The notes: a model not told the origin generated them from the sequence alone. A stretch of DNA of 64,000 nucleotides from Gammaproteobacteria bacterium (GCA_026708185.1 JAPOVK010000034.1:124001-188000); one strand, 5' to 3'; positions 1-9,447 are shown, numbered from the stretch's first letter. A program made the numbers and translations.

Positions 1-2
1 GC

Positions 3-1064
3 GCGGCCAACGAGATCGCCGACACCGCCTTCGAACCGGAGGGACGCACGAGTGCCGAGGTACTCGACCACGCCGAACAGCTCGTTTTCGAGATCGGCGA
101 AGGCCGCATCAAGGACAGCATGCCGCAGCGCGTCGGGGACGTCACCGAGGCGGTCGCCCATCGACTCGACTTCCTGCGCAAGGCCGGCAGCTCCATCACC
201 GGTGTAGCAACCGGCTTCGACGATCTGGATCGGCGCACCGCCGGATTCCAGAAATCGGACCTGGTGATCGTCGCGGCGCGACCGTCCATGGGCAAGACGG
301 CGCTCATCGTCAACATGGCCGAGCACGCCGTGATGGGCGACCAGGGCGAGGACCACGAAGGCGCCGTCCTCATCTTCTCCCTCGAACAGCCCGCCGATCA
401 GTTGGTCATGCGGATGCTGTCCTCGCTCGGCCGGATCGACCAGACGCGCATGCGGACGGGACACCTGACCGCGGACGACTGGGACAGTTTCGCGAGCGCT
501 CGCCTACTGCTCAAGGACAAACCGCTCTACATCGACGATACGCCGGCGCTGACCCCCAACGCGATCCGAGCCCGCGCCCGGCGCGTGGCGCGGGACGCGG
601 GCGGGCTGAAGATGATCATGGTGGACTACCTGCAGCTCATGCGGCCGTCGACAAACCAGGAGAACCGGACCAACGAGATCGCCGAAATCTCGCGCTCGTT
701 GAAAGCGATCGCGAAGGAGATGCAGTGTCCCCTGGTCGCCTGCTCGCAGCTCAACCGCGCCCTCGAGAGTCGCTCGGACAAGCGCCCCTACATGTCGGAC
801 CTGCGCGAATCGGGCGCCATCGAGCAGGATGCCGACGTCATTCTGTTCATCTACCGGGACGAGGTCTACAACCCGGAGTCCGAGGACAAGGGGCTCGCCG
901 AGATCATCATCGGCAAGCAGCGCAACGGACCAATCGGCATGGTGAAGCTGACGTTCACGCCGGAACGGACGAAGTTCGACAACCACATTGACACCGACGC
1001 GTTTGGCTACAACCCACCCCCGGACTTCCCGATTGATCCGGGGGTGGACTTCGAGGCGCGCTGA
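3..1064 (+). CDS. dnaB: Replicative DNA helicase DnaB (C-terminal part, cut by window start)
   Basis: This is the RecA-like motor part of the hexameric helicase that unwinds DNA at the replication fork. The frame is open from base 3, so the start codon and the N-terminal primase-binding domain lie outside the window. The first visible residues (AANEIADTAF) belong to the linker before the motor domain. A Walker A (RPSMGKTA), a Walker B-like MVDYLQLM and the SDLRESGAIEQDAD segment are all present and are diagnostic of DnaB. The TGA stop shares one base with the radA ATG (TGATG), so the two genes are probably translationally coupled. An internal ATG at 120 is in frame but is not the true start, because homology continues upstream of it. 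Confidence 0.96.
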   Translation, partial: AANEIADTAFEPEGRTSAEVLDHAEQLVFEIGEGRIKDSMPQRVGDVTEAVAHRLDFLRKAGSSITGVATGFDDLDRRTAGFQKSDLVIVAARPSMGKTALIVNMAEHAVMGDQGEDHEGAVLIFSLEQPADQLVMRMLSSLGRIDQTRMRTGHLTADDWDSFASARLLLKDKPLYIDDTPALTPNAIRARARRVARDAGGLKMIMVDYLQLMRPSTNQENRTNEIAEISRSLKAIAKEMQCPLVACSQLNRALESRSDKRPYMSDLRESGAIEQDADVILFIYRDEVYNPESEDKGLAEIIIGKQRNGPIGMVKLTFTPERTKFDNHIDTDAFGYNPPPDFPIDPGVDFEAR

Positions 1065-2443
1065 TGGCCAAGGCCAAGGTCGCCTTCGTCTGCGCCGAGT
1101 GCGGTGCGGAGCACGGCAAGTGGCAAGGCCAGTGCACGGCCTGCGGGCGCTGGAACACGCTGCGCGAGTTCGCCTACGCCCCAGCCAAGGGGCGCACCGG
1201 CGGCGGCTACGCCGGCAGCGAACAGCGCACCGCCAGGCTCGCCGATATTGGCACGGCGGCCGAGACGCGTATCCCATCGGGCTTCGACGAGCTCGACCGG
1301 GTCCTCGGCGGTGGCTTCGTGGCGGGCTCCGTCGTGCTGCTCGGCGGCGACCCCGGAGCCGGAAAGAGCACGTTGCTGCTGCAGGTGTCGACCAAGCTGG
1401 CGCAATCGGCGCGGGTGCTGTACGTGAGCGGCGAGGAGTCGCTCGAACAGATCGCCGCCCGGGCGCGACGTCTGCGACTGCCTGGCGAGAAGCTCTCCCT
1501 GGCATCGGACACCGTGGTCGAACGCATCGCGGAACTCATCAGCCAGGAGCACCCGCACCTGGTCGTCGTCGACTCCATCCAGGTCATGCAGGTCCAAGCC
1601 TCGGACAGCCTGCCGGGCAGCGTCTCGCAGGTGCGCGAATCCGCGGCCGAACTGGTGCGCCTGGCTAAGCAGAACGGCGTCGCCATCGTGCTGGTCGGCC
1701 ACATCACCAAGGAAGGCAACCTGGCCGGTCCCAAGGTCCTCGAACACATGGTCGACTGCCTGGTGATGCTCGACGCCCCGGCCGGAAGCCGCTACCGCAC
1801 CTTGCGCAGCCAGAAGAACCGATTCGGGGCGGTGAACGAACTCGGCGTCTTCGCCATGACCGAGGACGGCATGAAGGAGGTCAGCAATCCGTCGGCGATC
1901 TTCCTCGAGCGGCCGCGCGACATTGCGCCCGGCAGCGTCGTCACGGTGACCTGGGAGGGAACGCGACCGCTGCTCGTGGAGATCCAGGCCCTGGTCGACA
2001 ACGTCCAGGGCGGCTATCCGCGACGCGTGGCCGTCGGCCTGGATCCGCAGCGTCTCGCCATGCACCTAGCCGTGATGCACCGCCACTGCGGCGTCTCGCT
2101 CGCCGACCAGGACGTCTTCGCCAACGTCGTGGGTGGTGTGCGGATCGCCGAGACCGGCGCGGACCTCGCCCTGCTCGCCGCAACGCTGTCGAGCTTCCGC
2201 GCACGCGCCCTGCCACGCGACCTCGTGGTCTTCGGGGAACTCGGCCTGACCGGCGAGGTGCGCCCGGTCGCGAACGGCCAGGACCGGCTCCGCGAGGCAG
2301 CCAAGCACGGGTTTACGCGGGCCATCCTGCCGCGCGCCAACAGACCCCGCGAGGCGATCGCAGGGACGAAAGCCTTTCCCGTGGCGTCGCTCGCCGAGGC
2401 CCTTGACGCGATCAGGGATTTGGCGGATGTCGATGGCGAGTAG
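1064..2443 (+). CDS. radA: DNA repair protein RadA (Sms)
   Basis: RadA is a DnaB-like ATPase that promotes branch migration during recombinational repair. The 459 residues match the usual family length. The N-terminus has a four-cysteine zinc finger (C10, C13, C24, C27). The Walker A GDPGAGKS is near residue 95, the family-specific KNRFG motif is in the middle, and a Lon-protease-like domain fills the last third (ALPRDLVVFGELGLTGEVRP). The ATG overlaps the dnaB stop, placing it in a dnaB-radA pair. Nothing in the sequence looks broken. Confidence 0.97.
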   Translation: MAKAKVAFVCAECGAEHGKWQGQCTACGRWNTLREFAYAPAKGRTGGGYAGSEQRTARLADIGTAAETRIPSGFDELDRVLGGGFVAGSVVLLGGDPGAGKSTLLLQVSTKLAQSARVLYVSGEESLEQIAARARRLRLPGEKLSLASDTVVERIAELISQEHPHLVVVDSIQVMQVQASDSLPGSVSQVRESAAELVRLAKQNGVAIVLVGHITKEGNLAGPKVLEHMVDCLVMLDAPAGSRYRTLRSQKNRFGAVNELGVFAMTEDGMKEVSNPSAIFLERPRDIAPGSVVTVTWEGTRPLLVEIQALVDNVQGGYPRRVAVGLDPQRLAMHLAVMHRHCGVSLADQDVFANVVGGVRIAETGADLALLAATLSSFRARALPRDLVVFGELGLTGEVRPVANGQDRLREAAKHGFTRAILPRANRPREAIAGTKAFPVASLAEALDAIRDLADVDGE

Positions 2444-2460
2444 AACGCCCTAAGGACGGA

Positions 2461-2946
2461 CTACGGCGACGGCGCCTGGTACAGCTCGATCTCGTAGCCG
2501 TCCGGATCGCGGAAGAACACGATTGTCGGCGGGCTGTCGCCGGGAATCGTGATGAACCGGGGCTCCGAACCTTCTCCGGACCGCTTGCGGTACGCATCGG
2601 CTTTCGCCGCCAGCGCCTTGGCGTTCGCGGTGTTGACGATGATCCGACCGTAGCGCCCCTTGCCCTCGGGCAGCGGGTCGTCATTGACCCGGGCGAGCAC
2701 CAGCCCCGCACCGCCGCCCGGTGCCGCCAATCCGATCTCGATCGGAGTCTCCGACTCGGGCGGGTACTGCCAGACGCGGACGAAGCCGAGCACGTCGCGG
2801 TAGTACTTCTCGGACCGGTCGAGGTCCTCCACGTTGATCGCCACCTGGGAGAGCGCCGCGTCCGATTTCTCGTCGTCCGCGGCGAGCGGCGCCGGTGCGA
2901 CCGCCAAAGCCGCAACGGTCAACACGTTAAGGAACTGCTTCGCCAT
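2461..2946 (-). CDS. Secreted VOC/glyoxalase-superfamily protein
   Basis: A 161-residue protein with a signal peptide (MAKQFLNVLTVAALAVAPAP, then an Ala-rich cleavage region) followed by one VOC domain (LSQVAINVEDLDRSEKYYRDVLGF to DGYEIELYQ). VOC enzymes bind a divalent metal in a paired beta-alpha-beta-beta-beta fold. Here the position where a first metal His is usual reads Gln (SQVAI), while the C-terminal Glu (YEIELY) is kept, so the substrate and even the metal dependence are unclear. I chose the ATG at 2946 because it begins the signal peptide; the longer upstream frame has no protein-like character. It converges with radA and has no operon partner. Confidence 0.85.
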   Translation of the reverse strand: MAKQFLNVLTVAALAVAPAPLAADDEKSDAALSQVAINVEDLDRSEKYYRDVLGFVRVWQYPPESETPIEIGLAAPGGGAGLVLARVNDDPLPEGKGRYGRIIVNTANAKALAAKADAYRKRSGEGSEPRFITIPGDSPPTIVFFRDPDGYEIELYQAPSP

Positions 2947-3034
2947 CTTCGCCTCCACAAGCCAAGGGACGCACTTTACCTGACCGCCGGCCGTGCGTGC
3001 CCACCGCGACCCGGCCACCAAGTACAATCCGCCG

Positions 3035-3538
3035 ATGCACTGCCCGTTCTGCGCCGAGGAAGACACCCGGGTCATCGACTCGCGCCTCGTTGCGGGCGGC
3101 GAACAGGTTCGCCGGCGCCGCGAATGCCAATCCTGCGGCGAGCGGTTCACCACCTACGAGACGGTCGAGCTGTGGATGCCCCACGTCGTCAAAAGCGACG
3201 GCGGCCGGGAGCCGTTCAACGAGGAGAAGCTGCGCTCGGGACTCGCCCGGGCCCTCGAGAAGCGGCCCGTGTCCGTGGAGGACCTGGAGACCATCGTCAA
3301 CCACGTGCTCCACGAACTGCGCGCCACGGGCGAGCGCGAACTGCCGTCGCGGGCCATCGGAGAAGCGGTCATGGCGCAACTCAAGAACGTCGACCAGGTC
3401 GCCTACGTTCGCTTCGCCTCCGTGTATCGCGACTTCCAGGACATCAGCGAGTTCCAGGATGAGATCGCGCGCCTCCGGACAGAGTCCGGCGGTCTGCCGC
3501 AGGGTCAGGACGCGCATGCGTCCACCGAGCGGTCGTGA
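3035..3538 (+). CDS. nrdR: Transcriptional repressor NrdR
   Basis: NrdR represses ribonucleotide reductase genes in response to ATP/dATP. The 167-residue product has the N-terminal zinc ribbon (CPFC at residues 3-6 and CQSCG at about 31-35, followed by RFTTYE) and a C-terminal ATP-cone ([16 protein letters not shown]). The ATG at 3035 starts MHCPFC, the invariant N-terminus; an upstream in-frame start at 2993 would add 14 unrelated residues. It overlaps the ribD GTG by four bases (GTGA), opening the nrdR-ribD-nusB-thiL-pgpA run. Confidence 0.96.
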   Translation: MHCPFCAEEDTRVIDSRLVAGGEQVRRRRECQSCGERFTTYETVELWMPHVVKSDGGREPFNEEKLRSGLARALEKRPVSVEDLETIVNHVLHELRATGERELPSRAIGEAVMAQLKNVDQVAYVRFASVYRDFQDISEFQDEIARLRTESGGLPQGQDAHASTERS

Positions 3539-4575
3539 TCGACTCACTTGACCGCCTGTTCCTGGAACGCGCGGTAGAACTCGCCGAACGCGGGATGTTC
3601 GGCGTCGCCGAGAATCCGCGCGTCGGTTGCATCCTGGTGCGCGACGGCGAAGTGATCGGCCGCGGCTGGCATGCGCGCACTGGTGGCCTGCACGCCGAGG
3701 CGAACGCCATCGCCGACGCCGGCGGCGACGTCGCCGGCGCGACCGCCTACGTCTCCCTGGAGCCCTGCTGCCACACCGGGCGTCAGCCGCCCTGCACCAA
3801 GGCCCTGATCGACCGGGGCGTCGCCCGCGTGGTCGGCGCGATGGACGACCCCGACCCGCGCGTTGCGGGCAGGGGCTACGAGACATTGCGCGCCGGCGGG
3901 GTGGCGGTCGATACAACGAACCTCTCAACCGCTCTGCACTTGAATGCCGGGTACGTATCCCGCGTGACGCGGGATGCGCCCTACGTGCGCGTCAAACTCG
4001 GCGCCTCGCTGGACGGGCGCACGGGAATGGCCAGCGGCGAGAGCCAATGGATCACCTCCGCCGCCGCGCGTGCGGACGTCCAGTACTGGCGGGCGCGCAG
4101 TTCCGCCATCGTCACCGGCGTCGGCACGGTGCTCGCCGACGATCCGGCGCTCACGGTCCGCGATGGACGTTTCGCCGCCGACGGCCACCTGCGCCAGCCG
4201 CTCGTCGCCATCGCCGACAGCAGGAATCGTACGCCGCCGTGCGCCAAGGTGTTCCAAGGCGCCGAGGTCCTGCTGTTCGCCGCCGAGCGCGGCGAGCGGG
4301 TGGACCTCGGGCAGATGCTCAAGGCGTTGGCCGCCCGCGGCTGCAACGAGGTGCTGGTCGAGGCGGGACCGACCCTGGCCGGCGCATTCCTGCGCGAACG
4401 GCTGTGGGACGAGGCGATCGTCTACGTGGCACCGAAGCTGCTCGGGCGCACGGCGCGACCGCTCGCCGAGATCGAATTCGAGCGCCTCGCCGATACCGTC
4501 GGCGGCCGCGTGGCCGCGTGCGACCGCATCGGCGACGACGTCCGGGTGATCCTCAAGCCCGACTGCCCGTCATGA
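3535..4575 (+). CDS. ribD: Riboflavin biosynthesis protein RibD (deaminase/reductase)
   Basis: A bifunctional enzyme for the second and third steps of riboflavin synthesis: deamination of the pyrimidine ring, then reduction of the ribosyl side chain. The N-terminal deaminase has the zinc motif HAEANAI and the [11 protein letters not shown] segment. The C-terminal reductase begins near residue 145 ([15 protein letters not shown]) and includes ESQWITS and [15 protein letters not shown]. The 346-residue length is normal. The start is a GTG overlapping the nrdR stop by four bases. The stop overlaps the nusB ATG, so ribE, ribBA and ribH, which often lie between ribD and nusB, are absent here. Confidence 0.95.
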   Translation: MIDSLDRLFLERAVELAERGMFGVAENPRVGCILVRDGEVIGRGWHARTGGLHAEANAIADAGGDVAGATAYVSLEPCCHTGRQPPCTKALIDRGVARVVGAMDDPDPRVAGRGYETLRAGGVAVDTTNLSTALHLNAGYVSRVTRDAPYVRVKLGASLDGRTGMASGESQWITSAAARADVQYWRARSSAIVTGVGTVLADDPALTVRDGRFAADGHLRQPLVAIADSRNRTPPCAKVFQGAEVLLFAAERGERVDLGQMLKALAARGCNEVLVEAGPTLAGAFLRERLWDEAIVYVAPKLLGRTARPLAEIEFERLADTVGGRVAACDRIGDDVRVILKPDCPS

Positions 4576-5015
4576 GCAAGCGGTCGGTCAACCCGCAAGC
4601 GCGCCGGCGTGCGCGGCGCACGCTGCTTCAGGCTCTCTACGCTTGGCAGATGACGGCGGCGGAGCTCGGGGAACTCGGGAGCCACTTCGCGTCCTCCGAC
4701 GAGATGCGCAAGGGCGACACCGAGTACTTCCTGGCGTGCCTGCAGGGGGTCGTGAACTCCGTGGCCGACCTCGATCCCCTATTCGCGCCCTACCTCGACC
4801 GCACGATCGCCCAGCTCGACGGCGTCGAGCGCGCGATCCTCCGGGCGGGCGCCTATGAACTGCGCGAGCGGATCGACGTCCCCGTGCGCGTCGTGATCGA
4901 TGAATGGGTCGAACTCGCCAAGGGATTCGGGGCTACCGAGAGCTTTCGCTACGTCAACGGCGTCCTCGACCGGGTCGCCCGGGACGTGCGCAAGGCGGAG
5001 TTCGCCGACCGCTAG
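4572..5015 (+). CDS. nusB: Transcription antitermination factor NusB
   Basis: NusB joins NusE and boxA RNA in antitermination complexes on rRNA operons. The 147-residue all-helical protein shows the family landmarks ARRTLLQALYAWQMT at the N-terminus, DRTIAQLDGVERAILRAGAYEL in the middle and VIDEWVELAKGFGATESFRYVNGVLD near the end. The ATG overlaps the ribD stop by four bases (ATGA). The same frame continues far upstream only because the ribD shadow has no stops. Confidence 0.95.
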   Translation: MSKRSVNPQARRRARRTLLQALYAWQMTAAELGELGSHFASSDEMRKGDTEYFLACLQGVVNSVADLDPLFAPYLDRTIAQLDGVERAILRAGAYELRERIDVPVRVVIDEWVELAKGFGATESFRYVNGVLDRVARDVRKAEFADR

Positions 5016-5019
5016 GGCC

Positions 5020-5964
5020 ATGGACGAATTCGACCTGATCGACACGATGGTCGAGATCCTCGGCGACGTGGCCACGGGCACCGAGGTCGTGGTCGGGCCC
5101 GGGGACGACGCAGCGGTGCTCGAGGTGCCGACCGACCATCAGCTCGTCGTGTCCACCGACACGCTGGTCGCGGGGCGCCACTTCCCGGCGAACGGCCAAG
5201 CGGACGTGATCGGCTATCGCGGCATGGCCGTGGCCACATCCGACCTCGCCGCCATGGGCGCGACACCGGCCTACGCCACCGTCGCGTTGACCATCGAAAG
5301 CCTGCCCGAACACTGGGCCCGCCCGTACGCGGCCGGCATCGCCTGGGCGGCGCGGGATTTCCGCCTTGCCGTCGTCGGCGGCAATGTCGCAAGGGGCCCC
5401 TGCAGCATCACGGTCACCGTGCATGGCCACGTCCCCGCCGGACAGGCCATCACGCGTGCGGGGGCACAACCGGGCGATCGGGTCTACGTGACCGGCTCGC
5501 TGGGCGGCGCGAGCCTGGCCCTGGCCGAGCCTGGCCTCGAGAGCTGCGGCTTGCGCGACCTCAACGACGAAACGGCGCTGCGCCGCTACTGGATGCCAGC
5601 GCCGCGGCTCGCCTTCGCCCAAGCCTTGCGCGGCATCGCCAACGCCGCCATCGACATTTCGGACGGGCTGTCGTCCGACCTCGCCCACCTTTGCCAAGCA
5701 AGCGGCGTTGCCTGCCGGGTGGACCTTGCGCAACTCCCTCTTTTTGCAGGCTGCGAGGCACTCGCCGCAGCCACATCGGGCGACGACTACGAACTAGCCT
5801 TCACGGCACCAGCCGCGACCAGCGAGCGCATTGCGTCGCTCGCGCGGCAATCGGGAGTCGCCGTCCAGGACATCGGAACGGTGAGCACCGGCCAATCCGG
5901 GCGCATCGAATGGCTTCACGACGGTGCTCCCGTCGTCGTGCCGCGGGGCTATCGTCATTTCTAG
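5020..5964 (+). CDS. thiL: Thiamine-monophosphate kinase ThiL
   Basis: ThiL phosphorylates thiamine monophosphate to the active cofactor TPP. The 314-residue product has the PurM-like fold motifs: VGPGDDAAVL, STDTLVAGRHF, GYRGMAVATSDLAAMGATP, DISDGLSSDLAHL and SGDDYELAF. The ATG at 5020 lies four bases after the nusB stop and begins MDEFDLI, the typical start. It overlaps pgpA downstream. It is one of two thiamine-linked loci in the window, the other being the TPP riboswitch near 58.7 kb. Confidence 0.96.
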   Translation: MDEFDLIDTMVEILGDVATGTEVVVGPGDDAAVLEVPTDHQLVVSTDTLVAGRHFPANGQADVIGYRGMAVATSDLAAMGATPAYATVALTIESLPEHWARPYAAGIAWAARDFRLAVVGGNVARGPCSITVTVHGHVPAGQAITRAGAQPGDRVYVTGSLGGASLALAEPGLESCGLRDLNDETALRRYWMPAPRLAFAQALRGIANAAIDISDGLSSDLAHLCQASGVACRVDLAQLPLFAGCEALAAATSGDDYELAFTAPAATSERIASLARQSGVAVQDIGTVSTGQSGRIEWLHDGAPVVVPRGYRHF

Positions 5965-6445
5965 CGGCGGCGGCACGCTCAAAGCCAGCGACCTGCGCGA
6001 TCCGCTGGCGCTGCTGGCCACCGGGTTCGGCACAGGTCTGTCGCCCTACGCCCCGGGTACCGCGGGATCGTTGTTGGCGGTCTTGATCTGGTGGTTCGCG
6101 TTTGCCGAGTTGCCTTTGGTGGCCCGAGCCGCCATCGCTCTCGTTGCCTTCGGTCTCGGCGTGCTCCTAGTCGAGCGCGTGGTGCGCCGCCACGACTTGG
6201 GCGATGCGCCCGCCATCGTCTGGGACGAGATCGCCGGCTGCTGGCTGGCGTTGGCGGTGGTGCCCAAGTCCTGGCCGTGGGTCGTTGCCGCCTTCGTCCT
6301 GTTTCGGCTCGGCGACATCGCCAAGCCTTGGCCGGTGTCCTGGGCGGATCGCTCGGTCCACGGCGGACTCGGCATCATGCTCGATGACCTGATCGCGGGC
6401 GGCCTGGTTGCGGGCGGGCTGGCCGTGGTGCTACGCATCCTGTAG
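5924..6445 (+). CDS. pgpA: Phosphatidylglycerophosphatase A
   Basis: PgpA removes a phosphate from phosphatidylglycerophosphate to give phosphatidylglycerol at the inner membrane. The 173-residue frame carries GFGTGLSPYAPGTAGSLLAV at the N-terminus, AIVWDEIAGCWLAL in the middle and the conserved FRLGDIAKPWPVSWADR segment, between hydrophobic helices. The only plausible start in frame is the GTG at 5924, which overlaps thiL by 41 bases; the length then agrees with the E. coli protein. It ends the nrdR-ribD-nusB-thiL-pgpA run. Confidence 0.93.
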   Translation: MLPSSCRGAIVISSGGGTLKASDLRDPLALLATGFGTGLSPYAPGTAGSLLAVLIWWFAFAELPLVARAAIALVAFGLGVLLVERVVRRHDLGDAPAIVWDEIAGCWLALAVVPKSWPWVVAAFVLFRLGDIAKPWPVSWADRSVHGGLGIMLDDLIAGGLVAGGLAVVLRIL

Positions 6446-6464
6446 CACGGTCCGAAACTCTCCG

Positions 6465-6698
6465 CTAAGGGGCGTCCTCGCGCGGCGGCGTCAGATCGAC
6501 TTCGTCGCCGTCTTGCGTCAACGCCTTGACGCGCAGTTCGGCCTGCCGCAAGGCGGCCTGGCAGTCCCGCGTCAGCTTGATGCCGCGTTCAAACGCTTCG
6601 AGCGAGGCCTCGAGGCTGAGCGTACCGCCTTCCATGCGGCTGACGAGTTCCTCGAGTTCCGCGAGGGCCGCCTCGAAGTCGACCGGTTCGTCGCTCAT
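6465..6698 (-). CDS. xseB: Exodeoxyribonuclease VII small subunit
   Basis: XseB is the small subunit of the single-strand-specific exonuclease VII. The 77 residues have the family pattern [20 protein letters not shown] then [22 protein letters not shown] and [11 protein letters not shown]. The ATG at 6698 starts MSDEPVDFE. It overlaps by one base the stop of the small gene just upstream on the same strand, so the two are probably co-transcribed. The ispA and dxs genes that often follow xseB are not here. Confidence 0.92.
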   Translation of the reverse strand: MSDEPVDFEAALAELEELVSRMEGGTLSLEASLEAFERGIKLTRDCQAALRQAELRVKALTQDGDEVDLTPPREDAP

Positions 6699-6967
6699 CA
6701 GGCGCACCGAGGCAAAGTGCTGGCCTCCTCGATGGAGAACGACGCCCCATCGACGAGTTTCCAGGTCGCGGCGTCCTCGTCGAGGACGATGAGCCCCAGG
6801 CGTTCGAGGTTGCTGAGTTCCCCGCGCACTTCCCACGCACCGAACGGGCTCCCGTCGGCCCGCAGCCGAGCCGTGACGTCACCGGGGCGGAAAGTCGTCG
6901 CGCCGTCTTCACGCAACGCCATCGCGGCATCGAACACGGTTTTTGTCCGCCTCGCCTTCTCGCTCAC
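6698..6967 (-). CDS. Unknown small protein, winged-helix-like
   Basis: I do not recognise a family. The 89-residue frame starts at a GTG ([18 protein letters not shown]) and is coupled to xseB by a one-base overlap. It looks like a small helical domain followed by a beta-rich end. The segment [44 protein letters not shown] has the helix-turn-helix then wing rhythm of winged-helix proteins, but there is no decisive motif. The larger frame upstream (to 7138) is hydrophobic noise with no ribosome-binding site. Confidence 0.55.
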   Translation of the reverse strand: MSEKARRTKTVFDAAMALREDGATTFRPGDVTARLRADGSPFGAWEVRGELSNLERLGLIVLDEDAATWKLVDGASFSIEEASTLPRCA

Positions 6968-7102
6968 GCCGTGACCCCACGCCCCCCAATGGAATGAAGC
7001 GCGGCTTTGTACCAGAAATCCCGTCAGCGCCGCAAACGACACAGCGCGCCAAACCCTCCCCAGTGAAGTAAATTGCGGTGTTCGCAAGCGAATCCGAGCC
7101 CC

Positions 7103-8575
7103 ATGCCACCAGAGAAGACCTCCGACAGCGCCAGGCAACCCGGTCTCGCCGTGGCACTAGTGCCGGTCGCGCTGACCCTCGCGATTCTCGCCCTGCAGTT
7201 GTTCTACTTCGGCGACTTCACGCCGCACATCCCCCTCGCATTCGGGATCGCCATCACGGCGCTGCTCGGCGTCGCGCTTGGGCGGACCTGGCGAGACCTC
7301 GAAGGCGGCATCTTCCACGTGATCAACGTGTCCCTGCCGTCGGTGTCGATCCTGATCATCGTCGGCATGCTGATCGGGACCTGGATCGCCGGTGGCACCG
7401 TGCCGAGCCTCATCTACTACGGGTTGATCCTGCTGTCCCCGGAGGTCTTCCTCGCCGCGGCCATGATCCTTTGCGCGGTGGTCTCGGTGTCGCTGGGCAC
7501 GTCCTGGGGTACGGTCGGCACGGTCGGACTCGCGCTCATGGGAATCGGCGCCGGCTTCGGCATTCCGCCCTACTGGACCGCCGGCGCGGTGGTGTCGGGC
7601 GCCTTCTTCGGCGACAAGGTCTCGCCGCTGTCCGACACCACCAATCTCGCGCCCGCAGTCACGGGGGCCAAGCTCTTCGACCACATCCGCAACCTAATGC
7701 CGACGACCGTCCCGGCCATGCTCGTCGCCTTGGTCATCTACACCGCGGTCGGGTTCACGCTTGTGGACAGCGACCAAGCCTCCTTCGTCCGCATCCACGC
7801 CATCACCTCGGCACTCCAGGCCGGGTTCGACATCTCGCCGTGGATGCTCGCACCGGCGGCGCTTGTTATCGCCCTCGCGGTGACGAAGAACCCACCGATC
7901 CCGTCGCTCTTCGCCGGCGCGGTCGCCGGTGGGCTACTCGCCATCCTCGCCCAAAGCGAGGGCCTACACGACACGTTCACGTTCGCCAACGACGGCTACA
8001 CCATGGACACCGGTGTCGAAGAGATCGACACCTTGCTGAGCCGGGGAGGGATCCAATCCATGATGTGGACGATTTCGCTCGTTCTGCTCGCCCTCGGGTT
8101 CGGGGGCGCACTCGAGCGGACTGGCTGTTTGCAGGCGATCATCGGCGCTCTGATCAAACGGGTGAAAGGCTTCGCAGGAATTCAGACGTCGGCAACCGCC
8201 GCTGCAGTCTCAACGAATCTGGTCGCCGGCGACCCGTACCTGTCCATCGCCCTGCCGGGCCGGATGTTCGCCCCGGTGTACCGCGGCATGGGCTACTCGA
8301 CGCTGAACCTCTCGCGCGCGGTCGAGGAAGGCGGCACGCTAATCTCGCCGTTGGTCCCGTGGAATGCCGGGGGTGCCTTCGTCATCACGGCCTTAGCCCT
8401 CGGCATCCGCGAGGGCGAACTGATCAACCTGCTCTACATCCCTTTCGCGTTCGCCTGCTGGCTTTCGCCACTGATCGGCATCACCTACGCAGCGACCGGC
8501 AAGTTCTCGCCCAAGGCCAGTGCCGACGAGGAAGCGGAGTGGGCCCGCCAGGGCGAGGAGATCCGCGCGATTTAG
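7103..8575 (+). CDS. NhaC-family Na+/H+ antiporter
   Basis: A 490-residue polytopic inner-membrane protein with about eleven hydrophobic segments. The sequence SWGTVGTVGLALMGIGAGFG and the acidic GDKVSPLSDTTNLAPAVTGA are hallmarks of the NhaC family (Na+/H+ or malate/lactate exchange). The GDPYLSIALPGRMF and VPWNAGGAFV segments also fit. I chose the ATG at 7103 (MPPEKT); a start 30 bases upstream is in frame but adds an atypical leader. It is divergent from the small gene/xseB pair, across a 135-base gap that must hold both promoters. Confidence 0.9.
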   Translation: MPPEKTSDSARQPGLAVALVPVALTLAILALQLFYFGDFTPHIPLAFGIAITALLGVALGRTWRDLEGGIFHVINVSLPSVSILIIVGMLIGTWIAGGTVPSLIYYGLILLSPEVFLAAAMILCAVVSVSLGTSWGTVGTVGLALMGIGAGFGIPPYWTAGAVVSGAFFGDKVSPLSDTTNLAPAVTGAKLFDHIRNLMPTTVPAMLVALVIYTAVGFTLVDSDQASFVRIHAITSALQAGFDISPWMLAPAALVIALAVTKNPPIPSLFAGAVAGGLLAILAQSEGLHDTFTFANDGYTMDTGVEEIDTLLSRGGIQSMMWTISLVLLALGFGGALERTGCLQAIIGALIKRVKGFAGIQTSATAAAVSTNLVAGDPYLSIALPGRMFAPVYRGMGYSTLNLSRAVEEGGTLISPLVPWNAGGAFVITALALGIREGELINLLYIPFAFACWLSPLIGITYAATGKFSPKASADEEAEWARQGEEIRAI

Positions 8576-8660
8576 CGCTCGCCACCGGGTGCCACCACCC
8601 GACGTGGTAAACTCGCGCCATCAACGCCGAGTGGAGTTCTCTTCGCTTAGGCACCGCACG

Positions 8661-9037
8661 GGGGGCGACATGGCTTCGACGGCGGTGACGACATCGCGAG
8701 GTGCATGCCGAGAGGGTAGTGACTCTCGTTAATCAATCGCTGCAACTTCTTATAGTTGCCAACGACGAAAACTACGCACTAGCGGCTTAAACACCGCTTA
8801 CCTCGATGACTCGGTGTCCGTGACGACGAGTCGAGGGCAAAAGCTCACGGAATAGCGAGCAGCCGACGCGTCCAACGATGCGTTGCCTCGGAAGCTGACG
8901 CGAAACACAACGAGGCTCGCCCATCCGCGCCCTGACCGTCGGGCCGCTCATGGGCTAAAGCAATAGACGAAGCTAAGCATGTAGAGCTTCCGATGCCGTG
9001 CCGGCGGACGCGGGTTCGATTCCCGCCGCCTCCACCA
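8661..9037 (+). ncRNA. ssrA: tmRNA (transfer-messenger RNA)
   Basis: tmRNA rescues stalled ribosomes and tags the nascent peptide. The 5' end GGGGGCG pairs with CGCCTCC before the 3' ACCA (9034-9037), forming the acceptor stem, and the T-arm GGTTCGATTCC is present at 9013-9023. The tag frame runs from the GCC resume codon at 8758 to TAA at 8788-8790 and reads ANDENYALAA, the same peptide as in E. coli. The 3' CCA is encoded. tmRNA 3' ends are common integration sites, and accessory genes start about 100 bases downstream here. Confidence 0.97.
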
Positions 9038-9138
9038 ACGAATCACTAAAGCAAGTTAACGAGGTGGTACCACAGCCCCGCACGTCGAAGCGGCGGGCGC
9101 TGGCATCGCCCGGTTGGCCGTCCGCGAGCGCCTTCGAT

Positions 9139-9447
9139 TCAACCCGACGCCGACAAGCGGCTGTCGCCCGCCAGCGATGGCAAACGTCCGATCTCTGCGC
9201 CGTGATCGCGTTCGGCCAGCCTCAACTCGTACACCTTCTGCAGGTTGAGCCAGAACTCGCCCGATGTTCCGAAGAACTGTCCCAGACGCAGCGCGGTGTC
9301 GCCCGTGACGGCGCGCTGGCCGTTCAGGATCTGCGTGATGCGATTCACTGGCACCTCGATCCGCCGAGCCAGTTCCGCCGCGCTCATGCCGAGCGCTTCA
9401 AGGTCATCGCGCAGCGTCTCGCCGGGGTGTAACGGTTCCCGCGTCAT
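9139..9447 (-). CDS. higA: HigA-family antitoxin (copy 1)
   Basis: A 102-residue HigA-type antitoxin with a Cro/C1 helix-turn-helix: LHPGETLRDDLEALGMSAAE, then the recognition region VPVNRITQILNGQRAVTGDTA and RLGQFFGTSGEFWLNLQKVY. Such proteins bind the toxin HigB and repress their own operon. The ATG at 9447 begins MTREPLHPGE. The partner higB just upstream (9464-9665) is broken, so this antitoxin is an orphan. It is the closest gene to the tmRNA 3' end and is a diverged duplicate of the HigA part of the gene at 14411-15310. Confidence 0.9.
   Translation of the reverse strand: MTREPLHPGETLRDDLEALGMSAAELARRIEVPVNRITQILNGQRAVTGDTALRLGQFFGTSGEFWLNLQKVYELRLAERDHGAEIGRLPSLAGDSRLSASG

Noticed and set aside
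9015-9037. tmRNA 3' end as a proven attachment site
   Set aside because: I found no second copy of these bases in the window and no integrase gene.
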